Program-made: the position numbers and the translations under genes
The notes under the pieces: model-generated
What the model saw: only the letters and a program-made list of their open reading frames with translations
Told to the model about the DNA's origin: nothing
The model's database searches: none
Shown here: piece after piece, positions 11,834 through 25,400 of the stretch
Position numbering within the stretch: position 1 is the first letter of the stretch
How the letters are laid out: every line of letters starts with the position of its first letter
Origin: Mesaphorura yosii
Lineage: Eukaryota > Arthropoda > Collembola > Poduromorpha > Tullbergiidae
Assembly (NCBI GenBank): GCA_009869945.1
Contig: WIXG01000124.1
Coordinates: 62,001-126,000, forward strand
Length of the DNA stretch: 64,000 nucleotides
Direction: 5' to 3'

Positions 11834-12224
11834 TATAAATCTTTAGCTACTCAGCCTCTAAACTTCTAACCGGAACACCTGCACAGTGCTATTCTGATCC
11901 CAGCCTACAAACCCAAAACCAGTACAAACGTGTAGCAGCATTATCATTTTATCATCAGAATTTTTAAGATTTTAAATACGAACGCTTCGTTTCGGTAATA
12001 TTACCTCTTTATGATAGCCGTCTTCGCTTTTTAAGATCAGTTCGATTAATTACCGTCCCGTACGCTCTTGATGACTGTGTTTGGCTGTTTGACCTATGCC
12101 CTCCGTGAAGTTTGACGTTCGGAAATGAATCCTGTCGGTACTCACTGGTTCCGCTCTCGTCGAAGGTGGACCGTCTCGTTCGTTTCTTACCGAGACCGAC
12201 AGCAATAATTTGAACTTTGCGAAG
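11834..12224. promoter_or_regulatory. Putative bidirectional promoter, PHF5A / nicastrin unit
   Basis: This 391-bp interval lies between the PHF5A start codon (-) and the ATG of the small ORF upstream of nicastrin (+). It is inferred to contain both transcription start regions because of the head-to-head layout. Short upstream ATGs occur (one at about 12071 gives a 13-codon ORF). No core motif is claimed. Confidence 0.4.
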
Positions 12225-12660
12225 ATGCTAAACTTTGCTGGTCGAAAAGAGCTTTCCTTGCTAATGGCGTGTATTTGGATTGTGCGACAGCTCTTCAGAA
12301 ATAGCAAAGTTGCGTTGTGAAGTGATTAATTATTGACTGAGTCATTCATATATCTTATCTCGACCTGAACGGAATTCTTTCGATTACACCAATTGAGCGT
12401 CAGTATCCTGCAATTAGCTATTGGCATTTTAGAACATCCTGGATCCTGGGCAAGTTCTACGGAACAGGTGAGTAAACCGGGCGGTTTCTCTTTTCAATGC
12501 CCCTAGAACAAAATTGGAGGCGTTTCCTATCATCGGAGTGAATTACCTAGAACTCTTTCTATTCTTTCTAGGTTCTGAACTAACCGAAAAAGACATCGTC
12601 CAACCTGCGGACGCCACACCTGACACTAAGAATGAGGTAAACGAACTCAACGAGCACTAA
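12225..12660 (+). CDS. Small predicted membrane protein, unrecognised (71 aa), upstream of nicastrin
   Basis: Three exons can be joined with valid GT-AG borders and matching phases: 12225-12316, 12433-12467 and 12572-12660. The product begins MLNFAGRKELSLLMACIWIV, giving one hydrophobic segment (about residues 10-22), continues with RQLFRNSKVALTSWILGKF, and ends with an acidic tail (TPDTKNEVNELNEH). The third exon's acceptor (TTCTTTCTAG) is strong; the first donor (GTGAAG) is weaker. I cannot name the family. A short positively flanked hydrophobic N-terminus is common in small mitochondrial or ER proteins, but that is only analogy. The stop is 145 bp before the nicastrin ATG. A donor-like GAAG/GTAAGG at 12686/12687 and an AG at 12798-12799 could splice both onto one transcript. 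The alternative is that these are nicastrin 5' leader exons whose ORF is fortuitous. Confidence 0.4.
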
Positions 12661-12805
12661 CCGGGACGACCGATCTCTCAAGGAAGGTAAGGCTAGTTAA
12701 GTTGAACTGAACCTGATTTGAATTGAACTAGTAACTTAGAATGTTAAGAGCTGTATTTATTTAAACGCTTGTAGTCTATATTGATTGTTGACGCGATAGG
12801 CCGAG

Positions 12806-15681
12806 ATGGGCTCAGGAAAATTTGCGTTCGTGATTCTCATGTTTCTCCAAATTCGAAGTTCACTCGAACGTTCAGATTCAGAAGATCGGGTGAGCTCAAA
12901 AATCTACAAGAACATCGGAGGCGCGCTCGCTTGCTTTCGACGGATGAATGGAACTCATCAAATCGGCTGCTCTTGTAAGTTTCGAGTCTGGCGTCAGTTT
13001 CTTCAGGCGGTCATAAATGTTGTTGTCTTCGATTTAACACACAGCTAGCCTGAACGGAGACGTGGGAGTCATCCATGTAGTTGATGAAATGACTGAAGAC
13101 TTCGATATCAAATGGATAACTTCTGCTGGTCCTCATTCACCATATATTGCTGTTCTTTATCCGCTGTCGTTTCGTAAAGATGTGCTTGACCGGCTACAGT
13201 CATCTGGTAGAATAAATGGGATTTTATTAATTCATCGAAATCACTCGCAAGTTGAGGAATTTTCCTATGATAGATCGTGTCCGAACAGAGGATATGGTAA
13301 ATTTAAATGCATGCATAGAATGCAAGTATTAGCCAATTAGCTTCCTAATACACCTGACTTTGGAAATAGGGCTGTACAGGAATCCCGAGAAAGACTTCTA
13401 CTGCTCCAAGTGGAATGACCAAGAGCAAACTAATGATCTGCTTTTCAGGGATTGGGGATTCCCAATATTTTATGTGCCTGATGTTGCAGAGATCGCCCGT
13501 ACCTACGGAATAGATAGCATCCTTGATGTAAGTGATTTCACTTGCTAAAGAACAACTAACACGTGACACTCACGCCTAATTATAATCCATACTAACTTTG
13601 AACAACTAACTCTGAAGTGTTTCAACAAATACAATAAGCACATTGACGGGGTCCCACGGGAGTGGCCACTATGTGCAGGACAATTGGATTCGTTTATGTC
13701 GGCTGCAGTGAACTCACCGACTTGCATCCGGCGCAGTCAACCTAACCAACTCAGTATTACTCAACGTAAGCTAAGAAATCCAAATCTATAAATAGCAGTG
13801 CAGTGGCAGAATTTTAGTAAATATTTTCATCTTCACTCACAGGAAGGGACTGCGATCCTTTGAACGATAGGAACTTAATTACATCTTTAATTCCATCAAA
13901 TCAAACCAATGAGCCTTACCCTGACAAGTACGTTCTATTGAATGACTGTTTGATACAGTGTATCTTAACGTTTTACCACCACAAGCAATGTCTTTTCCTA
14001 CCACAAACAGATCAGTAATTGTCATTGCTGCTCGATTGGATGCTGCTCCTCTCTTTGACAAAGTGAATCCAGCCGCCGACACAGTCGCTAGCGCTCTAAC
14101 AACATTTTTGACTACACTTAAGCAGCTGTATGCGATAAAGGACAAGTTGTTGAACTCAGATGATGTAAGATTCAAATCTTGAGACTGTTCACTATTGCAA
14201 GCAAGACAACAAGAATAACAGTGCCTATTCGTGTTATGTTTTAGATTAAAAACGTTTACTTCATCCTTTTTAATGGGGAAGCATTTGACTATATCGGATC
14301 CAGCAAAGTCATTTATGACATGTCCTTGGATAAGTTTCCAATGGAAATTACTGACAGTAAGATAATTCCCTAACTCGCTTTCGTTGAGTCTGTGAACGTT
14401 CTAAAATTCTGACGTTTTCGTTTCAGACAATACATTTCTCCCAGCTCTCTTAAGAATGAAGGATATTAAATATTATATTGAGCTCAATCAAGTTGCGTTA
14501 CGCCCAACTGAGGCTTACTACATCCACCAAAACTGGGCGTCGGATACCGCAGTCAGGGAACTTTCAGAGTTGATTAGGCGTATTACAACCAATGGCCAAG
14601 GTCAAAATCTACATATTTCGGCACCTTCAAGCCGTCCTCCACAATGGATGGGTGTTCCACCTTCATCTCTGCAAAGTTTCCTGGCAAACAGCTCTGATTT
14701 TCCTGGAATTGTTATCAGTAACCACGAAAAGGAGTACAAGAATAAGTAAGAAAACTGCAACAAGACAATTTGCTGCTATAGACAGATTTCACTATACATT
14801 CGATATACTTGATTGCAGATTTTACAACAGCATATTTGACGATGACGAAAGGTTTGACTACCAAGGAGCAATTGAATCAATTGCGCGGTTAGCGACAACA
14901 TTGGCGTGTACCGTAGAAGGATTGGTAGATAAAAACAACGGACCGTGCTCCATCACACATGACACGGAACTGGTGAGCCTGAGTTCTTCGAACAGAAGAA
15001 TTTGTCTGCCATATTCACAAGCTTTGAATTCTTTCCACAGGTTGAAGAAATTCTTGAATGCTATGTAAAATCTGGAAAATGTGGGTTGTTTCAAAACGTC
15101 AGTTCAGCGGACGTTCAACCTCATTTGCGGGAGAAGCAGAACTTTTACATTGGGGTTTCGACAAACGGTTACGACTTGCTCAGTTTGACTAGTCTCACGA
15201 AGAATGTGTTGGCATACTTTCAAGGTGACATTGTGAATCGAACTGAGGAGTCCTGCCACCCTGATGAGAAAACGAAGGTACCCATGTCTGACACAAGAGC
15301 AAGTCTGACGCGTATGACTTATGGCATGGGAAATGTAATTAGAATCTCATATCTTATTTGTAGAACCTCGCCTACGCATATTTAAATGGAAGCTGCTACG
15401 AAACCACAGTGATCGCCACAAAAGCAATCAGTCCGGCGTTCGAGATCACAAATTACGACTGGAAGGGAGGCCAGTACTCCACGTGGACAGAGTCCGTATG
15501 GGTGAAAATGTCTGTCCGGATATTCCTGAAGCCATCCTTCCATCAAGAACTGACGACATTCCTGTGTGGATTAGCTGTCTTTGGAATTAGTTTTGTGTTA
15601 GTTGGCTGGATTAGTAGAAAGACTGACATCATTTTCCCATCCAGGTACATTGGCTATGCGTCCGTTTCGTCACAGGCTTAA
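12806..15681 (+). CDS. NCSTN: Nicastrin, substrate-receptor subunit of gamma-secretase
   Basis: Nicastrin is the large glycosylated ectodomain subunit of gamma-secretase (with presenilin, APH-1 and PEN-2), which cleaves Notch and APP-like proteins inside the membrane. Eleven exons, 12806-12974, 13045-13296, 13370-13527, 13618-13765, 13843-13927, 14011-14164, 14245-14356, 14427-14745, 14819-14972, 15041-15277 and 15364-15681, splice in phase to 701 aa; human is 709. There is an N-terminal signal peptide (KFAFVILMFLQI). The motif GEAFDYIGSSKVIYDM falls at residues about 333-348, and its DYIGS core is at the family position (337-341). Other anchors are AARLDAAPLFDKVNPAAD, RPPQWMGVPPSSLQSFL and FPGIVISNHEKEY. 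One transmembrane helix (about 660-680, FLCGLAVFGISFVLVGWIS) precedes a short cytosolic tail. Several N-x-S/T sites are present. The ATG lies in weak context, just after a possible leader acceptor at 12798-12799. Confidence 0.97.
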
Positions 15682-17305
15682 TATCTGATTTTTCTAAGTT
15701 GTGAATAAGAATAAGACCGATTCTTCTTGTACAAAATGTCGGCAGTCTACTCTCACGACAAGAATTTAAGCTTCTTGGATTTGATGCACCTAATCCCAAA
15801 TCTCGCAAGTAACAGTAATCAAGTAATACCTTAAACCGAAGTTAGTCTATCATGAGATTGGTGTAGCTACCTGTCTACTACGTTTTGTTTATTAACCTGA
15901 AAGAAAGGAGGGGTTAATTTTTTCACGGAGTACCAATTTTACATTTTCCGGAGCTTAGTTGGAGCGGTTTTTACTTTTACGCGCTTGCACGATCGATAAG
16001 ACTAACAACCAACCGGCGGGGAACTTGTCTTGAGAAAGGAATGCTGTGATTAACGCGCTAAGTTAATAATGCCTTTGGTTTCGGTTTTACCATGTGATGT
16101 CCATGTTTTATTTTATTTAATTTTTGCTTCACTTCATTCAGGCCGGAGCAGATTTGCTAGGAATTCGTGGCAAATCAGGTGATACCCATGGTTATGATTA
16201 CACCTGATTCAACTCAACCCAGTCCAGTGCAGCTATAAGTCCAGATTTAAGGTAAATTCTTGCCTGCTCAACTCAACTATTGTATCAACTGCTTACGAAA
16301 GATGTTGATTTTGAAGGTATTTGTAGTAAGTTTGCATCTTGCACCATGGGACATCGGATTTGCCACAAACTGTCTACCAGCAAAATGACTAAGGCTAACC
16401 GCAACTAACACATGCATCTCCTTTTCAGTTTACCATTTCTACTTTTGTATGGATTCTTTATTTATTCTTCAGAAGTCAAGTTTTTGTAGCAATTGGGTAC
16501 AGAATTAACAAGTAACAAGCTTACGCAGGCCGCGTGGTTCGCTGGGTAGCCAAAATCGCAACTCGCATTTCTTGCTAATTGCTCATTTTCATTATCGCTT
16601 GATGTTGGAGTTAAATGTCTTTTTATTCCCAATATAAACATTTCAAAATTAACTAACTTATCGCTAACATTGGATTCAAGTATTTCATTAGAATTTAGGA
16701 ATGTGTATTTGTTAAGTTGAATACCAATTAATTTCCAATTGTAAGACTGTTTACGAAGTCAAAGATAATCAAAAACAGATGGGAATACAATGAATTAGTT
16801 CTTTTAACTAGCTAGAATCCATAGAACGCTGACTTGAGCAGAAATAAATTATTAAACATTTTACTTGTTTGCTTCAACGCGTCAAGAAATGATTGAATTG
16901 GACTGCGATCTTTACAAATTACAAGGTAATATACTTAGGAATGCACGCGGTCCTTGAAGGAAATAAATCATGAGATCAATGGATTTCGATGAAATTCACA
17001 TGCAATTTATAAGCGTACTTGAGCAATTACACATTACAAAAACGCTTAAATCGTGGAGTAATTATTTCGTAAGAAAGTACTGCCAAATGACTACGGATCT
17101 ATAGCGAGAGAAATACAAGAAAGTCCAATAATAATAATAACAATAATTTGTTTACTTATTCTCGGCTCCTACGTACTAAGACATAAGCCGAAAGAAAGTC
17201 CAACAATGTCAAACAAGATAACAGCTATACGTAAGTAAGGTCAAAAAATAAATCCTGCAGCGTTTGATCTTTGGTGAGGTTTGCCGAGATATTGCATGTA
17301 TCCTA
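15682..17305. other. Convergent intergenic region, nicastrin / PKNOX
   Basis: This 1.6-kb A+T-rich spacer lies between two convergent genes and should hold their 3' UTRs. No open frame with a plausible product and no RNA gene was seen. Confidence 0.5.
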
Positions 17306-19483
17306 CTACTGAGAAGAATCACTATTGTCATCGAGGAGATCATTTGCTTCGTTACTGCTTCCGTCTTCAGCTTCAGATTCTTCACTGGATTCGCCTGCAG
17401 CAAAAATCAAGTCAATTAGGCAACTATGTTAAGATTAAGCTTGGAGACCTGCAAGAGTACGAATTATACCTAAATCATTTGAAGCATCTGCCGCTTCCAG
17501 TTGACCAGAATTGAAGGTGTTGGCCAAATTGTCTGACCAATACTTTAGAGCCGGTTTAGAACTAAGAGATTTCACTTTCTTAACCTGCAGATCGAAAGTG
17601 GAGCATTTAGATAAGTTTAAACCTCGATTAGAGATGAAATGGATGTACTTTTTGAGTAGTTGATGCCTCAGGATTGGAAGCGTCCAACATCGGTTGCAAA
17701 ATCCTCCGACGTGCGTTAATGAACCAATTATTGACTTGAAGGAGTGTGAGATTTGTTTGGCTAGCGATTTGTCGTTTCTCATCTTCCGTCGGGTATGGAT
17801 GCTGGAACCAAAAGAAAATATAACACATTATTGATAAACTGCGATAGCTTAAATAAACAGAGGTATTTATAATCGCTATTATGCTTCATCGAGAAGATTA
17901 GACACTCTTCAATAATAATCAGAGCAAGGATGAACATTTTAATCATCAGCAAACTTTGCCACAGAATTTTTAACAAAATGAACGAATTTAAAAAATGGAC
18001 TTACTACAATGTGTTGAAACAGCCATGACCTCATTATTGATGTGGCGTGTTTCGGAAGGACTCCACGCTTCGGTTTCTTCCTCCCTGTGAAGTCATCTTC
18101 ATCTTCTGAGCTGGGAGTTGGTGGAGCTACGGAACGAGAAACGCACTGCGTTAACTCAAGTTCAAATTGCGCATTTTCCGCGTTTACATACTGCTTTGTG
18201 CAAACAAGTCTTGTGAAGAAGACGGGAGACAAGAGTTGGCACCAAGTGGTGGAATTCCAATTCCAATTTGTGACAAAGGGGTTCCACCATGAATAAGGGG
18301 AAGGGCGTTAGAAGTTGAACTGCTATGATTGCTATTATTACTGCTACTCGTGTGATGATCTGGAGATGTGTTCATGTGGGATGAACTCATGCTTCCGGAT
18401 GAGGACATCAAGTGAGCATTATTTACGGGGAAATTTGTAGGATGACTTTGAGACGCCGCCGACGCAGTGCTGTAGTTTTGTGACCCCATCAAACTTGCCC
18501 CAGCCACCATGTTCTGGTGTGGGAGTTGGGTTTGCTGCTGCTGGTACAGGCCGTTGTTTGGAGGCGAGACTGAGGCATCTCCATTTGAGGAAAAGGAATG
18601 ATGCGGACTATTGCTTTGGGAGCTGGTTAGATGAGCACCTCCATTTGCTCCGTCGTAATAGTCGGATCTTAGCAAATTTTCGCTTTGCATTTTCCCTTTT
18701 AAGCAGGTGATATACCGGTTACAGAAATCTTTGCATAATTCTTGAACCTTGTCCAATTCTAGTAAATGAATTCGAAGTACTTGAATCGCCTTGATCATCT
18801 GTGGAGCACAAAAGTCATTATGAACCCGGCCATGACATTTGTAGGATGACAAATTCCTGAGAAAGCACTCACCAAGCCGTCAACTTCTGGGTCATTTGAT
18901 AGAAACGGTTTCTTATCCCGTTCTTGGTGCTGGATAAATGCCTAAACGTACCATGCCATACATCATATTAACCTATTGTCCCAGAATTGGCAAGACCAAC
19001 TGCATCAATTGGAGAAATGTAACTTGCCTCTAGGTCTTGGTGAAAACTATCTGAAACTGGCGTGTCGGATGCACTCTGCGTCGCCAACTCACATTTCTCA
19101 AATAGCAGTGCCAGCAAAGGGAATAGCGGATGTCTGCAATTTCGATCAAATTGCAATCATGAAATTCATATTCTTATTCTTGATCACTAGTGTAAGCATT
19201 CTTACTTGTAAACAGCTCGTTTATCCGCCTCCAGTTGCGCCAGTTGTGCTTGATCTTGAAACTGAGCGTCTGTTTGTGAGATCGGTAAAGACGCGGCGCC
19301 CAGACTTGAAAGATCGAGGGAGCTGTGATTCCTGCTGACCCCGCTGCTTCCTCCGTTGCTGGTGCTTGCGCTTACCCCGCTGCTGTTTGGCTGATTGGAT
19401 GGCTGATCGTAGCCTGGAGTGACCATTGTTGCTTTATCACTTTTACCACTGCGTTCTCTCATACTTTTACTCTTATATTTCAT
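17306..19483 (-). CDS. PKNOX: PREP/PKNOX-class TALE homeodomain transcription factor
   Basis: PREP/PKNOX proteins heterodimerise with PBX/Extradenticle and regulate developmental genes. Eight exons, 19206-19483, 19028-19133, 18873-18941, 18192-18798, 18005-18126, 17649-17801, 17470-17584 and 17306-17394, give 512 aa in phase. The MEIS/PREP N-terminal domain begins near residue 88 ([21 protein letters not shown]) and includes [21 protein letters not shown] long Ser/Asn/Gln-rich linker in exon 4 follows. The TALE homeodomain (about 368-431) reads [18 protein letters not shown], then [20 protein letters not shown] and [26 protein letters not shown] and [10 protein letters not shown] are PREP, not MEIS/Homothorax, which have KRGIFPK. 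The acidic C-terminus ends DDNSDSSQ, like mammalian PKNOX. Intron 2 appears to use a GC donor (19027-19026). The true start is uncertain: in-frame Met codons lie nearby downstream, and 5' exons could extend into the large upstream region. Confidence 0.95.
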
Positions 19484-22400
19484 GGAGTGAATTGTGCCAG
19501 ACAATCGCAAGAAGTGTTGCACTAAATTGAGACATAGGAAGGAAATGGAAACTTGGAATGTAGAGAGAAGTAGAAGACCCAAGCCGCACTCGCGGTTCTT
19601 TTCAGCAACGGAGTCTTGGAAGAAAGAGGCTGTGCTGTGGCTATAGGCCTGAGAACCTGTGAATCAACACAAGAGAAGTATATTTGTAGAGATTTCTTTC
19701 AGCAGTCTGATACTGAATGAGACTAACTTATAAACCTGTCTTGTTATCTCATCACTTATTTAATATTTGTATGGTAATGTTGCCAATTACAGTAGAAGCT
19801 TTGCTCTTTGAGCTCTGCCTGAGCATGAGCATTAAGAAGTCTCAAACGCGAGACTTCGAGATGAAGGCACAATTACACTAGGCTACTGGGTAGCTAAATT
19901 AAACAATCTTGTCTGTGGTGTCTTTCACATTGGGCCGACACCGACACGGAACGAACTCTTCTGAAGATGAACTCAACACATAAATATAAAATCCTGACGC
20001 TGTTGCATGATAACAATGCATGAGTTGATGGCTGAAGACAGGCCTGGCAGACGGAGATATAGCCCGGTACCGCCGCCACAGACGGTTTAATTAGATTGGA
20101 CTAATTCTAAGTCAGGGAATTTCAGAAGCACCATTCCAGCATTATTTCTCAAGGGTACCGCTCAAACTTTCGTGCTATTACGCAATCTCTTCCAAGTGCT
20201 TCCAAGCCGCTTCTTCACTAACTCAATGGATTGTATAGCATCATCGCCATCGCTCACACCAGCTTTGATGCTACCGACAAGCACTTCCTTAAATGCTTCA
20301 CCAGACTTTGGGTTTGACGTCCACAATTGGGATCTGTGCTTATCTTAAGTGTCGTGTTTTATGTCAACATCTTTAATATTCTCAGATTACAGTGGCAAGA
20401 CCCCATTAAATTCATATTTTGTAAATCTTGTCTTACAACTTTCATTTGTGACCTAACATGAGACATGACTTTTCAACATCTTCAGGCTAAAGGTCGTGTT
20501 CACCATCACGCTTACATACGCAAAACGCAAATGAGTAAAGAAACGAACAGAACAGAAATTGAGACAAAGATTGCACCACTGCAAGTAGTCAGTCAATCAA
20601 ACCGGGCACGGAGTTTACAACTCAGAATCCAATTCATTCATAGATTCATAATAAAATATTATTGCACTTCTCCCGTGCGAGCGGCAGGGGAGTGGGATTA
20701 TGTCCTGTCGTATCCCCAAGATGAACCAACGGAATTCTCTTTTGGAATATTGGTGATGAGGGAATATTGTGTTGTATTTGTTGAAGTGTTCGAGTCTCTT
20801 GGTTCTAGTGTCATGTAAAATTGTATTGCATCGCCTCGTGAGTCGAGCCAAGTTCATCTCTTCGTATTTTCTATATATATTTTTTTACCCCTGAGGACCC
20901 ATTTCCCTCTCTCAAAATCATCTTTCTCTTCTTTTTCCTCTTCCGACTTTCTCCTTGCTCATTTCTCATTCGCACTGCTCAAAACAAGTCAAGCCAGTGT
21001 GGACAGTGCACAGTGCGGCATGACGCTGGCGCAATAATACCGTTTGACTCTAATTTTAACTTTATTCAATTCAGAAGATAACCCTCCTGCCGTTTCGTAG
21101 TTCGCATTTCGTTGCTTCGCTCCCCAAACACAACGAAAACGGAATTCCACAACAAGAGATCATAAAATAAAGATGGGTTGGAGAGGAAAAAGAGATCATG
21201 AATGAGGTTTGAATTAAACCGACCGCCCGACCGAGTGCAAGTTGTTGGACTTCAGCTCAACAAACTGAAGAAAAAAGTGGTGGTATTAAAATTCTCATTT
21301 TTCTGGTAGGTCGTCTCGCGAATTGCCAAACTTTTTTAATACGTGATCAATAGCCTAAATGGATCTTATTAGGATACCCCTTTCCTTTTATTGTCAGACT
21401 ACCCGCACCAGTTGTGCTTTACATATTCTTTTCTTTCCTTCTCTCACAGTTTCGCACATGTCCGCGATTCTAATTTTCTCTGTCAATCCCTCTCTCGCAC
21501 TTCTCCGTTAAATATGATAATAGACCTTGATAAATAAAGTTAAATCCTCGCTCTGAAAAAGAGTCCAAAAGTTTGTACTAATAAAAATGTCACATTTGCT
21601 TTTTTCTTCCAATTGCGGAGCAGGCAATAAAAGTTAATGTCTGGGAGAAAGTCTTCTCGGTCTGAGCATTGAGTGAATCGGGAATGAATATGCTAATTTC
21701 ATATGTCAATTACTGGCTGGTACTCAAGTTTAATCTCCTTTTACATCACGCTCTTTTATGGCAGGAAGAAGTCGCGACGCGGCGGCGTGTAATTAGATAC
21801 GAGACTCGCTCTGATTTAAAAAAGTCCTGAATTGAAGCACGCAACATGAAGCAGCAGGGCTTTGAATGTTGAATGCGAACGAAACCCTCGACTTTTTTTT
21901 CAACATCTGTACACTACAACTGACTACTTTCGCAATGTGTCCCAATAAAGAGACAGCCGCACTCCGACTTGAATGTGACGTGACTCAAACGCCAAAATAA
22001 ATAGATCGTCAATGGACGGAATGGAAAAAAGAATTGGTTCAGGACAATGAGAAAGGGGAAGGAGCAAAGTTAATAGTGAACATTTAAAATCAACGAGTGT
22101 AAAATTATTATTATTACAAGTTGAGAAAGAATAGGTAAAAATGTACTATTCAGAACTGGCGGACTGACTTTTTTTGGAAAAGGTTTCCAACAACGGGCAA
22201 CATAAGTTACGTGGACAAGTAGTACTCTACTTTTATTCGCTCTTAAATTCGAATCATCAACTTCTGATTGGTATTCGGGCGTTGACACTGGCGACTGGCA
22301 TTGTGTTCCCACTGCGCGCAAGATTGAACGGGGTTTGGATCGAAAGGTGAGTCGTCGCTCCGAACATAACCGAGAGATTTGTTATGAATAGGAATTGGAC

Positions 22401-25400
22401 GATGATCTTGTAATACAATAGTTTATTCATACCCTTTCTCTATACTTCAACTTCAATTCCTTTTTCTCTGTCAATAAATAGAAATGCTCAAGTGGTTTCT
22501 TCGACTTTGTCTTGTCCGTCGAATTCGAACTGAACTACTGAACATGACCCATGCACATATTGACTATTGACGGTGTTTGGAGAACACCGTGTTCGGAGAT
22601 GAGACACAAGAATCAAAGTGAGACTAGGTATTGCAGTACATGTGAAGAAAAAACAGAAGTACAGCAGCAGACGCACAAAAGGGAAAGAGTTTTCGAATTG
22701 ACATTGGTTTTTATTCGCGTAGCAAACTGTACAAGTTTCCTCAATTTCGCCCAACCAATCTTCGGATTCTTATTTCTCACCTTTGGCTCGGCACGGTCTG
22801 GAAAAGAAATTGAAAAAGTAGTGGCTTATTACGAAACCAGCACCAAGACTTAAGAATCTCTTTTCTTCTGGTGTATAGTGCAGAAACAAACGTCATATCG
22901 CTTCGTTCATTTGTCCAACTCGAATTGTTTCTTTGACATTCGATGAAAGGACGCCGTCTTACAAAAAAATTCTTAGGCAAATATTCGCGATTTTCGTGAG
23001 AAATTTATCCGCAATATTTGCCTTCTGATACAAGCCTTATTTTCTATTCAGACTATGAAATGCGCATTTAACTTGTTGATTTCAGTCTTTAGTGGGTCTT
23101 GGTCATTTCTGCATCCTGCATGCAAGTCTTTGATCATAGCTTCCATAAACTCTTATTATTGTCTAAACATTTAATTCCGTTTTCGGTGTCGGTCTCTCCT
23201 GAAGAATATGTCAAGAAAGTTGAAGGTTAATGTCAGAATTGCATTTCGAAGAGACCTCGCAACTCGCGAGTCGCAACAAGGGTCTAGCCTTATGGGGAAA
23301 AACATCATTGTGCTTTTTCCTTCGGATTCATACATGAACGCTCTCTGCACATGCACAATACATTCAGACGTCAGACTCAAAGTACAAGTGAAAGCTATTA
23401 CGCCCTGAGCTGTTGTGACGTGCCCGCTTTCCTTTTTCTCGTTACTCGTTTCGACTATGGATAAGACAAAATTTCCCTTTGAGTAATCAACACATGACAA
23501 TGCATCCGAAGTGATGGAGTAATCAACAATCCTGACGCATACGCATACAATCTATGCTTTGTCTTGAACGCGGATCGAACGTCGAACCCAACTGAACCGA
23601 GTCCAAACCCTTCTTCGTCTGTTCGCTGCGCAGAATTTCCGTTTTGTCCCAGTTTGATTTGTATTTATCAAACACGTCAACAAATATCACATCAAGCCAT
23701 ATCAAGTCAAATATCTTTTAACTTTTGAATACTCGTATCGAAGTGTCATACTCGTCAAACTCGAAATCCCAAAGTTGCGTAGCGTAAGAAGCTAGAGACA
23801 TAGAGACAAGATCACCTCGCACCCTATTTAAATTTCAGAATTCAACCTCTGCAACGCCAAAACCATCCACCCAACTTCAATCGGACCAAACAAACTTTCT
23901 TTTGAAAATGGATCAGCAAATCGCAATCGTATTCGAAACCCTTCACGAGATAAGATATTTTGCGTGGAGAAGGTTTCTGTGGAATTGGATATAGAAAGCA
24001 TTCTGCTATTCTGCATATCTCAGGGCAACCCATGCATGCAATGCACTGTGGTATTACATGCTCGAATGAACTTTACACTGCGAACAATGAATTTCATGGA
24101 CGTCTCTTCCCTTCGTCAGCTTGTACGTCAGCTACTTCGTATTAAAGTCTTGTGCCACCTGTCAGGCTAATTCTTTGACGTTTCCAGAGAACAGTGAAGT
24201 TAAAATCATTCCAGGCAGTCTCGTGAATTCTTACAAAAGTCAGTCAAAATCTTTCAAAAAGAATCTGTGGTCTCCCACTGTAATTACGACAAAGTGTTGC
24301 CTTTTCTTTTGTACTACTTCATAATTATTATACTTTATGTGGTTAATTTCTGTCGCAAGCAGACGTTTTAAAACATCTTCTTTGCCAGGCAGTTCAGCTG
24401 AACAGAAGCTGGAGTTCATGCTGGAGTTGAAGGTTTTCCATGTGTCATAAAGAGACAAAGGATCCGTGCACGGAGTGCCGAGACGCAATGACGCAGTGGG
24501 CTGCAGAAGTTCTTGGTTGGCAAAAGAAGGAATTCTTTTTGTTTATTAATTTCTGGCGTGATGAATATTTTCATAATTACCGGAATCATGAAGAAAAAAT
24601 TGCCGTCTAAAGAAATTATAAGAGAAAAGTCACGCCGTGACCAAACACCATTGAAATTTTACACGTTTATTTTTCCAAAGTATTTTAATTCATGCGTGCC
24701 TTTTATTCTGTTTGGATTACCACTTAGCATCTCAAGCTTAGAAATGCAATATTCGTGAATATTTTCTTAATTCATTACGGTGTCCTCGTCTATAAATAAA
24801 GTATGCCTACGCTATAACAAGTTGTACGTGAGCATGAAGCCACTTATATTACGCGTATTCTGGCACGAAGATGAGAATAAGAAGACCAGAGTAGTTTCAA
24901 GATTGAAACCCAAAGATTGACTTCTGCTTAAGGCAATCAAGACAAAAATGACAAGGACGAAAAAGCCTTTGTGAAGTTTCCTGCCTTCCTCTGAACAACA
25001 TGCAGCACTTGACTCGACAGTCTGTCAGATATTAATGATGCCCGCAGCCTTTTCTTCAAGAGCGTTCTCGAATGAGTACACGTAAGTTCGCCTTACATGG
25101 CTGACTGGAGTCTGGAAAAGCATCAGCATTAATCCAGTCACCTCGGCTCGAGAGTGGAACCTCTCTGGAGACAAATGTCTTCGTGAGAAAAGACAAACAA
25201 ATAATGCTGATAATAATCACTGCTGCTGCAAAGCAACTGGCTAGAAGAGGTGTTTTGCTGTACGTTCTCTTTTCTAGAGTGATTCACACTTTCCAAAAGC
25301 CACCCTTACCGCCTTGCCGTTGTAGTACGGAATACCATGCTGAGCAAGTGCTAGCCCAGTTATGTAATTCTCGAGTCAATTCATCTTGATCTTTGCTTTC

